A DNA stretch of 7,641 bases from an uncultured Clostridia bacterium (GTDB lineage Bacteria; Bacillota; Clostridia; Oscillospirales; Ruminococcaceae), in contig CAMWLH010000091.1 in assembly GCA_947175045.1 (NCBI GenBank), forward strand, positions 1 through 7,641, in the 5' to 3' direction. Position numbers and translations under genes: made by a program. Below are positions 1 to 5,636 of the stretch, in pieces (position 1 is the stretch's first letter; every line of letters begins with the position of its first letter). Below the pieces are notes generated by a model. That model had not been told where the DNA came from, ran no database searches, and saw nothing but the letters and a program-made list of their open reading frames with translations.

Positions 1-69
1 TCTTATGTCCAGCCCCGTAAAGCCCGAGGTGCTCATCAGACCGCCAATGGTATCGCTAAATATTTCCAT
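1..69 (-). CDS. Na+-translocating decarboxylase beta subunit (OadB/GcdB/MmdB type), 5' fragment
   Basis: Only the first 23 codons are in the window; the gene runs off the low-coordinate edge. The visible protein begins MEIFSDTIGGLMSTSGFTGL, which resembles the N-terminus of the beta subunits of oxaloacetate, methylmalonyl-CoA and glutaconyl-CoA decarboxylases. These are multi-pass inner-membrane proteins that couple decarboxylation of carboxybiotin to Na+ export. The start at 69 is supported by an AAAGGAAG ribosome binding site at 78-85, eight bases upstream. It follows the OadG-like gene by 26 bases on the same strand, so the two are almost certainly co-transcribed, and that context is the main support for the call. 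The substrate cannot be told because the carboxyltransferase gene is not here. The family call rests on 23 residues plus the neighbour and is therefore moderate. Confidence 0.6.
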   Translation of the reverse strand, partial: MEIFSDTIGGLMSTSGFTGLDIR

Positions 70-95
70 TTATCGTTCTTCCTTTCTGTCAGTTC

Positions 96-587
96 TCAAA
101 ACGGGCGAGTGCTGTCGCCGATACCCGCAAGCCCCCACGCGGAGCGCGTCCTTGCTTCGCCGCGCGGCTTAACGCCGAGTATACGGTAATTCTTGCCGTC
201 CTGCTCGGAATACGCCGCCACAGCCGCCGCGATAACTGCCATGATCTCGTCGTCACTGTCCGTTTCCTCAATCTCCTCGGCAGCCTCAGCAACTGGCGCC
301 GCGGGAGCGGCAGCGGCAGCTGTCTTTTCAACAGTCTTGAACCTCTTTTTGTTGCCCACTGCCTTGAAGATAGTTCCCATAAGCCAAAAGAAGAAGATCA
401 GAATTGCCAGAATAAGGAATACTACCAGTATTCCCGCCAGAGCAATAATGCCCACAGAGCCCCAGTAATCCGGGTCTGCCATCTGCTGCGATGCGATAGA
501 CTGACCATCGGATTCCGTGAATGCCTGCAATCTGTCAATAACGCCCTGTTCAGCAGCTTCCGACAGTAAAGAAAGCGCAATATTCAT
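96..587 (-). CDS. oadG: OadG-family small membrane subunit of a Na+-translocating decarboxylase (gamma/delta type)
   Basis: A 163-residue protein with the layout of the gamma/delta subunits of biotin-dependent Na+-pump decarboxylases. These are single-pass proteins that hold the carboxyltransferase to the membrane beta subunit. Seen in order: a short amphipathic N-terminus, one strong membrane segment at about 44-71 (GIIALAGILVVFLILAILIF), a basic stop-transfer patch (NKKRFK, 79-84), an Ala/Pro linker (about 89-100), an acidic run (EEIEETDSDDE, 104-114), and a C-terminal module with the DDEIMAVIAAAVAAY helix and an RSAWG motif typical of Gram-positive members. The start at 587 has an AAGGAGA site at 596-602. 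A near-consensus promoter lies upstream at 647-675, so this looks like the first gene of its operon, with the beta subunit gene next. The exact substrate (oxaloacetate, methylmalonyl-CoA or other) is not determined. The Ala/Pro linker resembles those of biotin carrier proteins, but the biotinylation motif (MKM) is absent. Confidence 0.8.
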   Translation of the reverse strand: MNIALSLLSEAAEQGVIDRLQAFTESDGQSIASQQMADPDYWGSVGIIALAGILVVFLILAILIFFFWLMGTIFKAVGNKKRFKTVEKTAAAAAPAAPVAEAAEEIEETDSDDEIMAVIAAAVAAYSEQDGKNYRILGVKPRGEARTRSAWGLAGIGDSTRPF

Positions 588-646
588 ATCTAATGTCTCC
601 TTGTTTCCCCTCTGCTTTGCGCTTCGGGTTAATCAAAATCATCATT

Positions 647-675
647 ATTATACTATATTTTAACAAAAATTTCAA
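647..675 (-). promoter_or_regulatory. Sigma-A type promoter of the decarboxylase operon
   Basis: On the minus strand the sequence reads TTGAAA (670-675), a 17-base spacer, then a perfect TATAAT (647-652). This is one mismatch from the vegetative consensus with ideal spacing, in an AT-rich setting. Transcription would begin near 640, giving a leader of roughly 50 bases before the OadG start at 587, with AAGGAGA at 596-602. There is no extended -10 (TGN). It is the only well-formed promoter I could find in the window. Confidence 0.8.
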
Positions 676-684
676 CCGATTATC

Positions 685-698
685 TCATTATTTAATGA
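685..698. promoter_or_regulatory. Inverted repeat just upstream of the -35 box, possible operator
   Basis: TCATTA, two bases, TAATGA form a perfect 6+6 inverted repeat with a 2-base centre. It ends ten bases upstream of the -35 hexamer of the decarboxylase promoter. That position fits an activator or a repressor acting from upstream. The sequence is AT-rich, so a chance match is quite possible, and I cannot name a regulator with this motif. Confidence 0.3.
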
Positions 699-724
699 CA
701 AACTTTTACACACTTTTCACGTCA

Positions 725-736
725 TTTTGTACAAAA
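725..736. repeat. Perfect 12-base palindrome TTTTGTACAAAA
   Basis: The 12 bases are identical to their own reverse complement. The site lies 50 bases upstream of the -35 box of the decarboxylase promoter and 73 bases downstream of the HAD phosphatase stop. It could be a regulator site, but it is AT-rich and short, and no family is recognised. Confidence 0.3.
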
Positions 737-809
737 ATCACAGTTTTTAAATCCCCGTCGTGTTGATTTTAATTATTATGCTGTTAAGTTTTGTGGCTCT
801 TTGCCTGCG

Positions 810-1457
810 TCAACATTGCACTGCAGCAATAATTTCCTTATATATCACAGTGAGATTTTCGGCGGCGCAGATTTTATTATAGACGTCAAAATCGGCTTTT
901 ACAGTGGCCCCCGTCAGAACCGCGGCAAAGTCCACGCCCGCATTTGCGGCGGTCTGAGCATCCACTATGCTGTCGCCGACATACAGGGCACTGTCCGCCC
1001 CAAGCCGCGATATAGCCGCCAGCAAGCCCTCGGGAACGGGCTTTTCCGCCTTTACGTCTTCCGCGCCGATAATAACGTCGATAAGCTCCGCGGCGTTGAA
1101 TTTGTCAAGTATCTGCTCAATGCGGTAACGGTATTTCGTGGTAACTATCCCGGTTTTAAATCCCATTTCGCGCAGAGCCTTCAGCACCGCCACGGTATCG
1201 GGATAAAGCACCGTGTTTGCGGTCATCACCTCGTCTGCCTTTTCACGGAACAGCGCGGTGAACCGCTCCGCCTCGTCGGTGCGCCCCGTCAGCGCCTTAA
1301 AGGTCTCCTTAAGGGTCAGCCCGACGGTTCTGCGTATCTCGGGTATGCCGCGCGGCTCAATGCCCAGCTTTTCCAGCGCGTAATTTACGCTGAGAGCTAT
1401 TCCCGCCGTGGAATCACCGAGGGTGTAGTCAAAATCGAATATTACCGCTTTTATCAT
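810..1457 (-). CDS. HAD-superfamily phosphatase, phosphoglycolate phosphatase-like
   Basis: A 215-residue haloacid-dehalogenase-fold hydrolase. Motif I is DFDYT with nucleophile D8 and acid/base D10. A helical C1 cap spans about residues 17-80. Motif II is the TT of GIVTTKYR (T106/T107), motif III is K139 in KAEKPVPEG, and motif IV is GDSIVD (D162, D166), which binds Mg2+. The KPxPE and GDSxxD pattern is that of the Gph/PpaX/beta-phosphoglucomutase branch. The true substrate cannot be read from sequence; phosphoglycolate or another small sugar phosphate or pyrophosphate is plausible. A 14-codon longer frame beginning at 1499 exists, but AAGGAG at 1463-1468 and the canonical MIKAVIFDFD beginning fix the start at 1457. 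The gene starts 16 bases after the SDR stop and appears to be the last gene of the truA operon. Confidence 0.9.
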   Translation of the reverse strand: MIKAVIFDFDYTLGDSTAGIALSVNYALEKLGIEPRGIPEIRRTVGLTLKETFKALTGRTDEAERFTALFREKADEVMTANTVLYPDTVAVLKALREMGFKTGIVTTKYRYRIEQILDKFNAAELIDVIIGAEDVKAEKPVPEGLLAAISRLGADSALYVGDSIVDAQTAANAGVDFAAVLTGATVKADFDVYNKICAAENLTVIYKEIIAAVQC

Positions 1458-1462
1458 ATTTT

Positions 1463-1468
1463 CTCCTT
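1463..1468 (-). promoter_or_regulatory. Ribosome binding site fixing the HAD phosphatase start
   Basis: AAGGAG lies five bases before ATG at 1457. The longer in-frame start at 1499 would be inside the end of the SDR gene and has no comparable site. Confidence 0.85.
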
Positions 1469-1473
1469 GAACA

Positions 1474-2181
1474 TCAATAAAATCCCCCGTCAACGCCAAG
1501 AACCTGCCCCGTTATAAAGCGGTTTTCGGCGACCGACCGCACCGCCTTGGCGACCTCACCCGCCTGCCCAAGCCGACCGAGCGGAGTGTCCTCCGCGAGC
1601 TGCGAAAGCTCCTCGGGGGTGAGATGGGAGCTGTTCATGGGACTGTCGATCACCCCGGGGGCTATGGCGTTCACGGTTATACCGGAAGGACCGAGCTCCT
1701 TTGCCAGAGCCCTTGTAAAGCCGATCACTCCCGCCTTTGCCGCCGAGTAGGCGACCTCGCAGGAGGCTCCGTGGACTCCCCACACCGAGGAAATATTGAC
1801 GATCGCGCCGCTTTTGCGCGAGACCATAGCAGGCGCTACCGCCCTCGTCATATTGAAAACTCCCGTAAGATCAACGTCGATAACGCGCCGCCAATCCTCG
1901 TAAGAGGTATCGAGAAACGGCTTTATCAGCGATATTCCCGCGTTGTTCACCAGAATATCGATACGCCCGAATTCACGCAGAACATTTCGCACGGTATCGT
2001 TCACGGAGCCCGCATCGGTAATATCCGCCGGCACGCATAAGCAATTCAGCTTTTCCATAAGCGACCGCGCCTGTTCCTTGTTGGAGTTATATGTGAATAT
2101 CACGTCGTCGGTGCGCGCAAACTCCTCCGCGAGAGCCGCTCCGATGGCTCCCGTACCGCCCGTGATAAGAATCACGCTCAT
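1474..2181 (-). CDS. SDR-family NAD(P)H-dependent oxidoreductase (FabG/YmfI-like)
   Basis: A 235-residue classical short-chain dehydrogenase of full family length. The cofactor glycine motif TGGTGAIG is at 7-14, NNAG at 79-82, catalytic Ser at S132 (NISSVWG), and YxxxK at Y145/K149 (YSAAK). The end GQVLGVDGGFY is typical of FabG relatives. The position normally holding the catalytic-tetrad Asn (NLTG) reads DLTG here (D104). The WGVHGASCEVAYSAAKAGVIG stretch is, from memory, shared with the Firmicutes group annotated as elongation factor P 5-aminopentanone reductase (YmfI); a plain 3-oxoacyl-ACP reductase is the alternative. No fatty-acid synthesis genes are nearby, which mildly favours the non-FabG reading. 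Its ATG overlaps the Clp stop as ATGA. The best SD, AAGGG at 2192-2196, is rather far (10 bases), so translation is probably coupled to the Clp gene. Confidence 0.88.
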   Translation of the reverse strand: MSVILITGGTGAIGAALAEEFARTDDVIFTYNSNKEQARSLMEKLNCLCVPADITDAGSVNDTVRNVLREFGRIDILVNNAGISLIKPFLDTSYEDWRRVIDVDLTGVFNMTRAVAPAMVSRKSGAIVNISSVWGVHGASCEVAYSAAKAGVIGFTRALAKELGPSGITVNAIAPGVIDSPMNSSHLTPEELSQLAEDTPLGRLGQAGEVAKAVRSVAENRFITGQVLGVDGGFY

Positions 2182-4550
2182 TTGAGCTCGACCCTTATCT
2201 CATCGTTATCCGCGGTTATTTCCACTGTCGACGCGCCGCTGTCGGCATTGTCGATAATGGCGTTCGCCAGAGCGTCCTCGATATCGGTGCGTATGACCCT
2301 GCGAATATCTCTGCCGCCGAATTTCCCGCCGTAGGCTCTCTTGGCGATGACCGCACATACCTCGTCGGAAATGTTGAGCTCCAGATTCTTCTCCTTAAGA
2401 GGGCTGCGGAGCTCCTCCAGCATAAGCGCCGCGATCCTCGCGTAGGATTCCTCGGAAAGCGGAGAGAACACAACGATCTCGTCTATCCTCCCCAGGAACT
2501 CGGGGCGCAGGAAGTCCTTAAGCCCCTTCATAGCGCGCTCCTTAGTAATATCGCCCTCGGTCTTGCTGAAGCCTATTCCGTTAATGCCGACGCTCGACCC
2601 CGCGTTGGAGGTCATGGCGATAATGGTGTTCTCGAAGCTGACTGAGCGCCCGTGGGAGTCATTTATCTTACCCTCGTCGAGAATTTGCAGCAGAATATTC
2701 ATAACGTCGGGGTGAGCCTTTTCGATCTCGTCAAAAAGTATAACGGAGTAGGGCTTTCTGCGCACGCGCTCGGTGAGCTGACCTGCCTCATCGTAGCCAA
2801 CATATCCGGGGGGCGAGCCTATGATCTTGGACACGCTGTGCTTCTCCATGTACTCCGACATATCAAGCCTTATAAGCGGGTCTACCGTGTCGAACATTTC
2901 CTTTGCGAGAACCCGTACAAGCTCGGTTTTACCCACGCCGGTAGGACCCACAAAAATAAATGAAGCGGGACGGCGGCGCTCGGTGAGCTGAACGCGGGTG
3001 CGCTTTATCGCCTTTGCCACAAGCGCGCAGGCTTCGTCCTGACCTATAACCTTTGACTTAAGGCTGTCCTCCAGTTTGCCGATACGCTTGAACTCGGTCT
3101 CCTGTATCTTGCTGGCGGGGATACCCGTCCACATCTCAATGACCTTGGAGAGATCCTCAAGGGTCACGCAAATGTTCTCCGCCTTATCCTTAAGCTCAGC
3201 TATCTTGCCCTCGGTCTGTGCGATCTGCGTCTTTATCTGCGCGAGCCGCTCGTAGTCGATGGCGGTAGCCTCGGAAAGCTCGGCTTCCTCCTTTTTCAGC
3301 TTTTCAAGGGATTTTTTGAGATTTTCGTATTCGGTAATGCTCTCGTTTTCAAGGCTGGCGCAGGCGCACGCCTCGTCGAGCAGGTCTATCGCCTTGTCGG
3401 GCAGGAATCTGTCGTTAATATAGCGCTCGGACAGCACCGCGCACATTCTCGCTAGCTCGGGGGACACCTTTACCTTGTGGTGATTCTCGTAGTACTCCTT
3501 TATGCCGTTCAGCAGCTCTATGGTCTCATCGATGGTCGGCTCGTTCACCGTTACGGGCTGGAAACGACGCTCCAGCGCGCTGTCCTTTTCGATATGCTTC
3601 CTGTACTCCGCAAAGGTGGTCGCGCCGATGACCTGTAACTCCCCGCGGGACAGCGCGGGCTTGAACATATTCGCCGCGTTCATGGTTCCCTCGGAGTCGC
3701 CGCCCGTGCCTACCAGATTGTGCACCTCGTCCACAAACAGCATAACATTTCCCGCGTTTTTCACCTCGTCGATAAGGGATTTTACGCGGCTCTCAAACTG
3801 CCCTCTGAACTGTGTCCCCGCCACCAGCGCGGTTAGGTCGAGAAGATACAGCTCCTTTCCCTGCAGGCGGAACGGCACGTCGCCGCTCGCGAGCTTAAGA
3901 GCTATACCCTCCGCGATAGCGGTCTTGCCCACGCCCGGCTCGCCTATAAGACAGGGATTGTTCTTGGTGCGGCGGGAAAGAATTTGCAGCACGCGGTATA
4001 TCTCCTTTTCCCTGCCCACTATGCGGTCTATCTCGCCGTCGAGAGCGCGCTTGGTGAGATTGGTGCAGTAGGTCTCCAGGCAGCGGCGCTTTTTGTCGGT
4101 CTTTTCGCTTTTTTTGCGGGAACGTCTGTCGGAGCTCTCCTCCGGCTCATCGCTGTTTTTGGGGGAGTCCTTAGAGCTGTCCATGCCGCCGAACAGATTT
4201 TTCAAGAAGTCGGGAACCGTTCCCGCGCCGCCGCGCTCAAACAGGGATTCCTCTTCCTTGGTTTCGGAAGCCGTGTTCTTATCATCTTCCCCCTCGGAGC
4301 CTCCCTGTGATTCAAAGCCCAGCTTTGAAAGAAGCTCGTCGTCGATACCGCCGTTATCCAGCATCGAATCGCAGGCGTTCTCGAAATCCTCCTCCGAGAT
4401 ACCCATCTGCGAAAGATATTCGCTTGCCTGCGGCAGACCCATTTCCTTGGCGCAGGCAAGGCAAAGACCCTCGTTCTTTCTCTCCGTTCCGCTTATTGCG
4501 GAAATGAACATAACCGCGGGGCGCTTTTTGCATCTTGTACACATCATCAT
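2178..4550 (-). CDS. Clp/HSP100 AAA+ unfoldase with N-terminal zinc finger (ClpE-like, ClpP partner)
   Basis: A 790-residue two-domain AAA+ protein that would unfold substrates and feed them to ClpP in the cytoplasm. In order (numbering from the ATG at 4550): a treble-clef-like zinc finger CxxC...CxxC at C4, C7, C30 and C33, as in ClpE and McsA; a helical stretch; a long charged low-complexity linker (about 84-156); AAA-1 with Walker A GEPGVGKT (203-210), pore loop AGTQFRG (244-250), Walker B LFVDE and arginine finger LERRF; a short coiled-coil middle domain (about 400-457) like that of ClpC/ClpE; AAA-2 with Walker A GPTGVGKT (535-542), pore loop GYVG, Walker B ILFDE; an IGF loop (659-661) for ClpP docking; and sensor-2 GGR. 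No double Clp-N domain is present, which separates it from ClpC. ClpE of other Firmicutes is usually CtsR-controlled, but no CtsR-like box was seen here and the gene sits inside the truA operon. Confidence 0.93.
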   Translation of the reverse strand: MMMCTRCKKRPAVMFISAISGTERKNEGLCLACAKEMGLPQASEYLSQMGISEEDFENACDSMLDNGGIDDELLSKLGFESQGGSEGEDDKNTASETKEEESLFERGGAGTVPDFLKNLFGGMDSSKDSPKNSDEPEESSDRRSRKKSEKTDKKRRCLETYCTNLTKRALDGEIDRIVGREKEIYRVLQILSRRTKNNPCLIGEPGVGKTAIAEGIALKLASGDVPFRLQGKELYLLDLTALVAGTQFRGQFESRVKSLIDEVKNAGNVMLFVDEVHNLVGTGGDSEGTMNAANMFKPALSRGELQVIGATTFAEYRKHIEKDSALERRFQPVTVNEPTIDETIELLNGIKEYYENHHKVKVSPELARMCAVLSERYINDRFLPDKAIDLLDEACACASLENESITEYENLKKSLEKLKKEEAELSEATAIDYERLAQIKTQIAQTEGKIAELKDKAENICVTLEDLSKVIEMWTGIPASKIQETEFKRIGKLEDSLKSKVIGQDEACALVAKAIKRTRVQLTERRRPASFIFVGPTGVGKTELVRVLAKEMFDTVDPLIRLDMSEYMEKHSVSKIIGSPPGYVGYDEAGQLTERVRRKPYSVILFDEIEKAHPDVMNILLQILDEGKINDSHGRSVSFENTIIAMTSNAGSSVGINGIGFSKTEGDITKERAMKGLKDFLRPEFLGRIDEIVVFSPLSEESYARIAALMLEELRSPLKEKNLELNISDEVCAVIAKRAYGGKFGGRDIRRVIRTDIEDALANAIIDNADSGASTVEITADNDEIRVELK

Positions 4551-4555
4551 TTTGA

Positions 4556-4561
4556 TCACCT
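4556..4561 (-). promoter_or_regulatory. Ribosome binding site deciding the Clp start (AGGTGA)
   Basis: AGGTGA lies five bases before the ATG at 4550. The open frame extends three codons further to a GTG at 4559, but that GTG lies inside this SD. Three ATG codons follow in a row (4550, 4547, 4544), so the true start may vary by one or two codons; the zinc finger begins immediately after. Confidence 0.6.
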
Positions 4562-4576
4562 ATCTTTCTCACTTAG

Positions 4577-5611
4577 TCATATCAAGAAATTCAGAAAATC
4601 GAAATCATAAAAGATATCGAAAATTAACGTTGAATTTATCGTCATTTCATTGAAGAACATTATATTTCCGCCGCTCAAGGACACCAGCAGGCGCACGCCT
4701 ATACAGATGATAAATACCGTGATAAGCCCCTCCAGCAGCCCCGCTATTCCACCCACGAAAGCGTTGAAGCCGCCGAGAACGGGAATTTTATTCACCGCCT
4801 TGAGCGCCACCGCGATAACTCCAAGCAGCACCGATACCACCAGAAAGATCACGATAAATATTATCGTATTCGCCGCCATCTTGAAATATGGCTCAATTAT
4901 GCCGTTTATTATCGCGTCCTTTACGGAAGCGGAGCCATCCGCCATTTTTATTACGACATTGCGCACCGCGGGAACGCTGCCGCTCGCTATGCTGTCGGAA
5001 ATATCCCCGAAAACAAAGGGCACGGCGCTGCCGATCTTATCCGTATATTCCAGGAACCCCGAAAAGAAGTCGGAGCTTTGGGCGCTTACCGCCAGATACT
5101 GAGCCACCGCCAGCTTTCCGAGTCCGTGCTGCTCTATCTCCGCCATGGTGAATTCCGCGGTCTTGCCGCTCACACTGCTGAAATCCGTTCCCGCGGGTAT
5201 CCCGAACAGCGACAGGTCGACCGAGGATATCCCCGTTTTGCTGAGATCCATATCCGAAAGGTCTATCACAGCCTTGTTCGTACCCGCGTAATCTATCCGG
5301 TAGACAGAGGCGTGCTCCCCCGAGATCATCACCATATCATAGTCCACATGGGACATTCCGCTCAGCGTCGCTCCGCCCATAGCTGCGTCGAGCTGCTCGT
5401 CAACGGCGCTTTCCAGCGGCTGTTCTACGGCGGCTCCATAGATCGCATCGGTGATAGGCTCGCTAAATGTCATTGCGCAGAAGAACGCGACGAATACCGC
5501 CACAAATCCCACTATAACGCTGGCGAAGCCTTTTTTAGCCCCCGCAAAGGTCATACCCGCTATGACCGCTATTATTATCACATCATATATTACGGCAAAT
5601 TGTGTTCCCAT
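4577..5611 (-). CDS. CvpA-family membrane protein with large extracytoplasmic insertion
   Basis: A 344-residue polytopic membrane protein. Hydrophobic segments are at about 7-25, 29-49, 246-270 and 283-311. The KKGF motif after TM1 (26-29) and the PVLGGFNAFVGGIAGLLEG stretch (277-295) are the features that place it in the CvpA (colicin V production) family, whose members are usually about 160-200 residues. Here about 195 residues (51-245) lie between TM2 and TM3. Positive charges at K26/K27 and K271/K275 put the TM1-TM2 and TM3-TM4 loops inside, so the insertion would face outside. It has no cysteines and is rich in Ser, Asp and Ala. The C-terminus is aromatic and acidic (FDIFYDFDFLNF). The biochemical role of CvpA proteins is unsettled; links to envelope integrity and secretion are known in other bacteria. 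AAAGGAG at 5616-5622 supports the start. It lies between the DUF5711-like and Clp genes with gaps of about 25 bases each. Confidence 0.85.
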   Translation of the reverse strand: MGTQFAVIYDVIIIAVIAGMTFAGAKKGFASVIVGFVAVFVAFFCAMTFSEPITDAIYGAAVEQPLESAVDEQLDAAMGGATLSGMSHVDYDMVMISGEHASVYRIDYAGTNKAVIDLSDMDLSKTGISSVDLSLFGIPAGTDFSSVSGKTAEFTMAEIEQHGLGKLAVAQYLAVSAQSSDFFSGFLEYTDKIGSAVPFVFGDISDSIASGSVPAVRNVVIKMADGSASVKDAIINGIIEPYFKMAANTIIFIVIFLVVSVLLGVIAVALKAVNKIPVLGGFNAFVGGIAGLLEGLITVFIICIGVRLLVSLSGGNIMFFNEMTINSTLIFDIFYDFDFLNFLI

Positions 5612-5636
5612 AATTCTCCTTTCAAATGTCAGAGCG

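Larger units (their letters stand above)
588..809. other. AT-rich intergenic region between two minus-strand operons
   Basis: There are 222 bases without a gene between the stop of the HAD phosphatase gene and the start of the OadG-like gene. The region is clearly more AT-rich than the flanking genes. It holds the promoter for the decarboxylase operon (647-675), a TCATTA/TAATGA inverted repeat (685-698) and a perfect 12-base palindrome (725-736). I looked for an intrinsic terminator for the upstream operon on the minus strand between 809 and 740 and found no GC-rich stem followed by a T-run. The only pairing there is a weak AAATC/GATTT stem, so termination is either Rho-dependent or the upstream operon reads through. 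Confidence 0.7.

Noticed and set aside
89..331. An 80-codon minus-strand frame overlapping the OadG-like gene
   Set aside because: It is an alternative-frame reading of the Ala/Pro linker and acidic region, with a strongly Arg/Leu-biased product and no likely start.
653..669. TTGTTAA in the promoter spacer, a Rex half-site
   Set aside because: Rex sites need a matching TTAACAA half at fixed spacing. The second half is absent, so this is AT-rich chance.
740..809. Intrinsic terminator after the HAD phosphatase gene
   Set aside because: The only pairing found is a weak AAATC/GATTT stem around a long loop, with no GC stem and no proper T-run.
801..1517. A 238-codon plus-strand open frame
   Set aside because: It is fully antisense to the HAD phosphatase, which has all four HAD motifs; the plus-strand product has none recognisable.
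4093..4653. A 186-codon plus-strand open frame
   Set aside because: Antisense to the charged linker and zinc finger of the Clp gene. Its Ser/Pro-rich product reflects the opposite-strand codons of the acidic linker.
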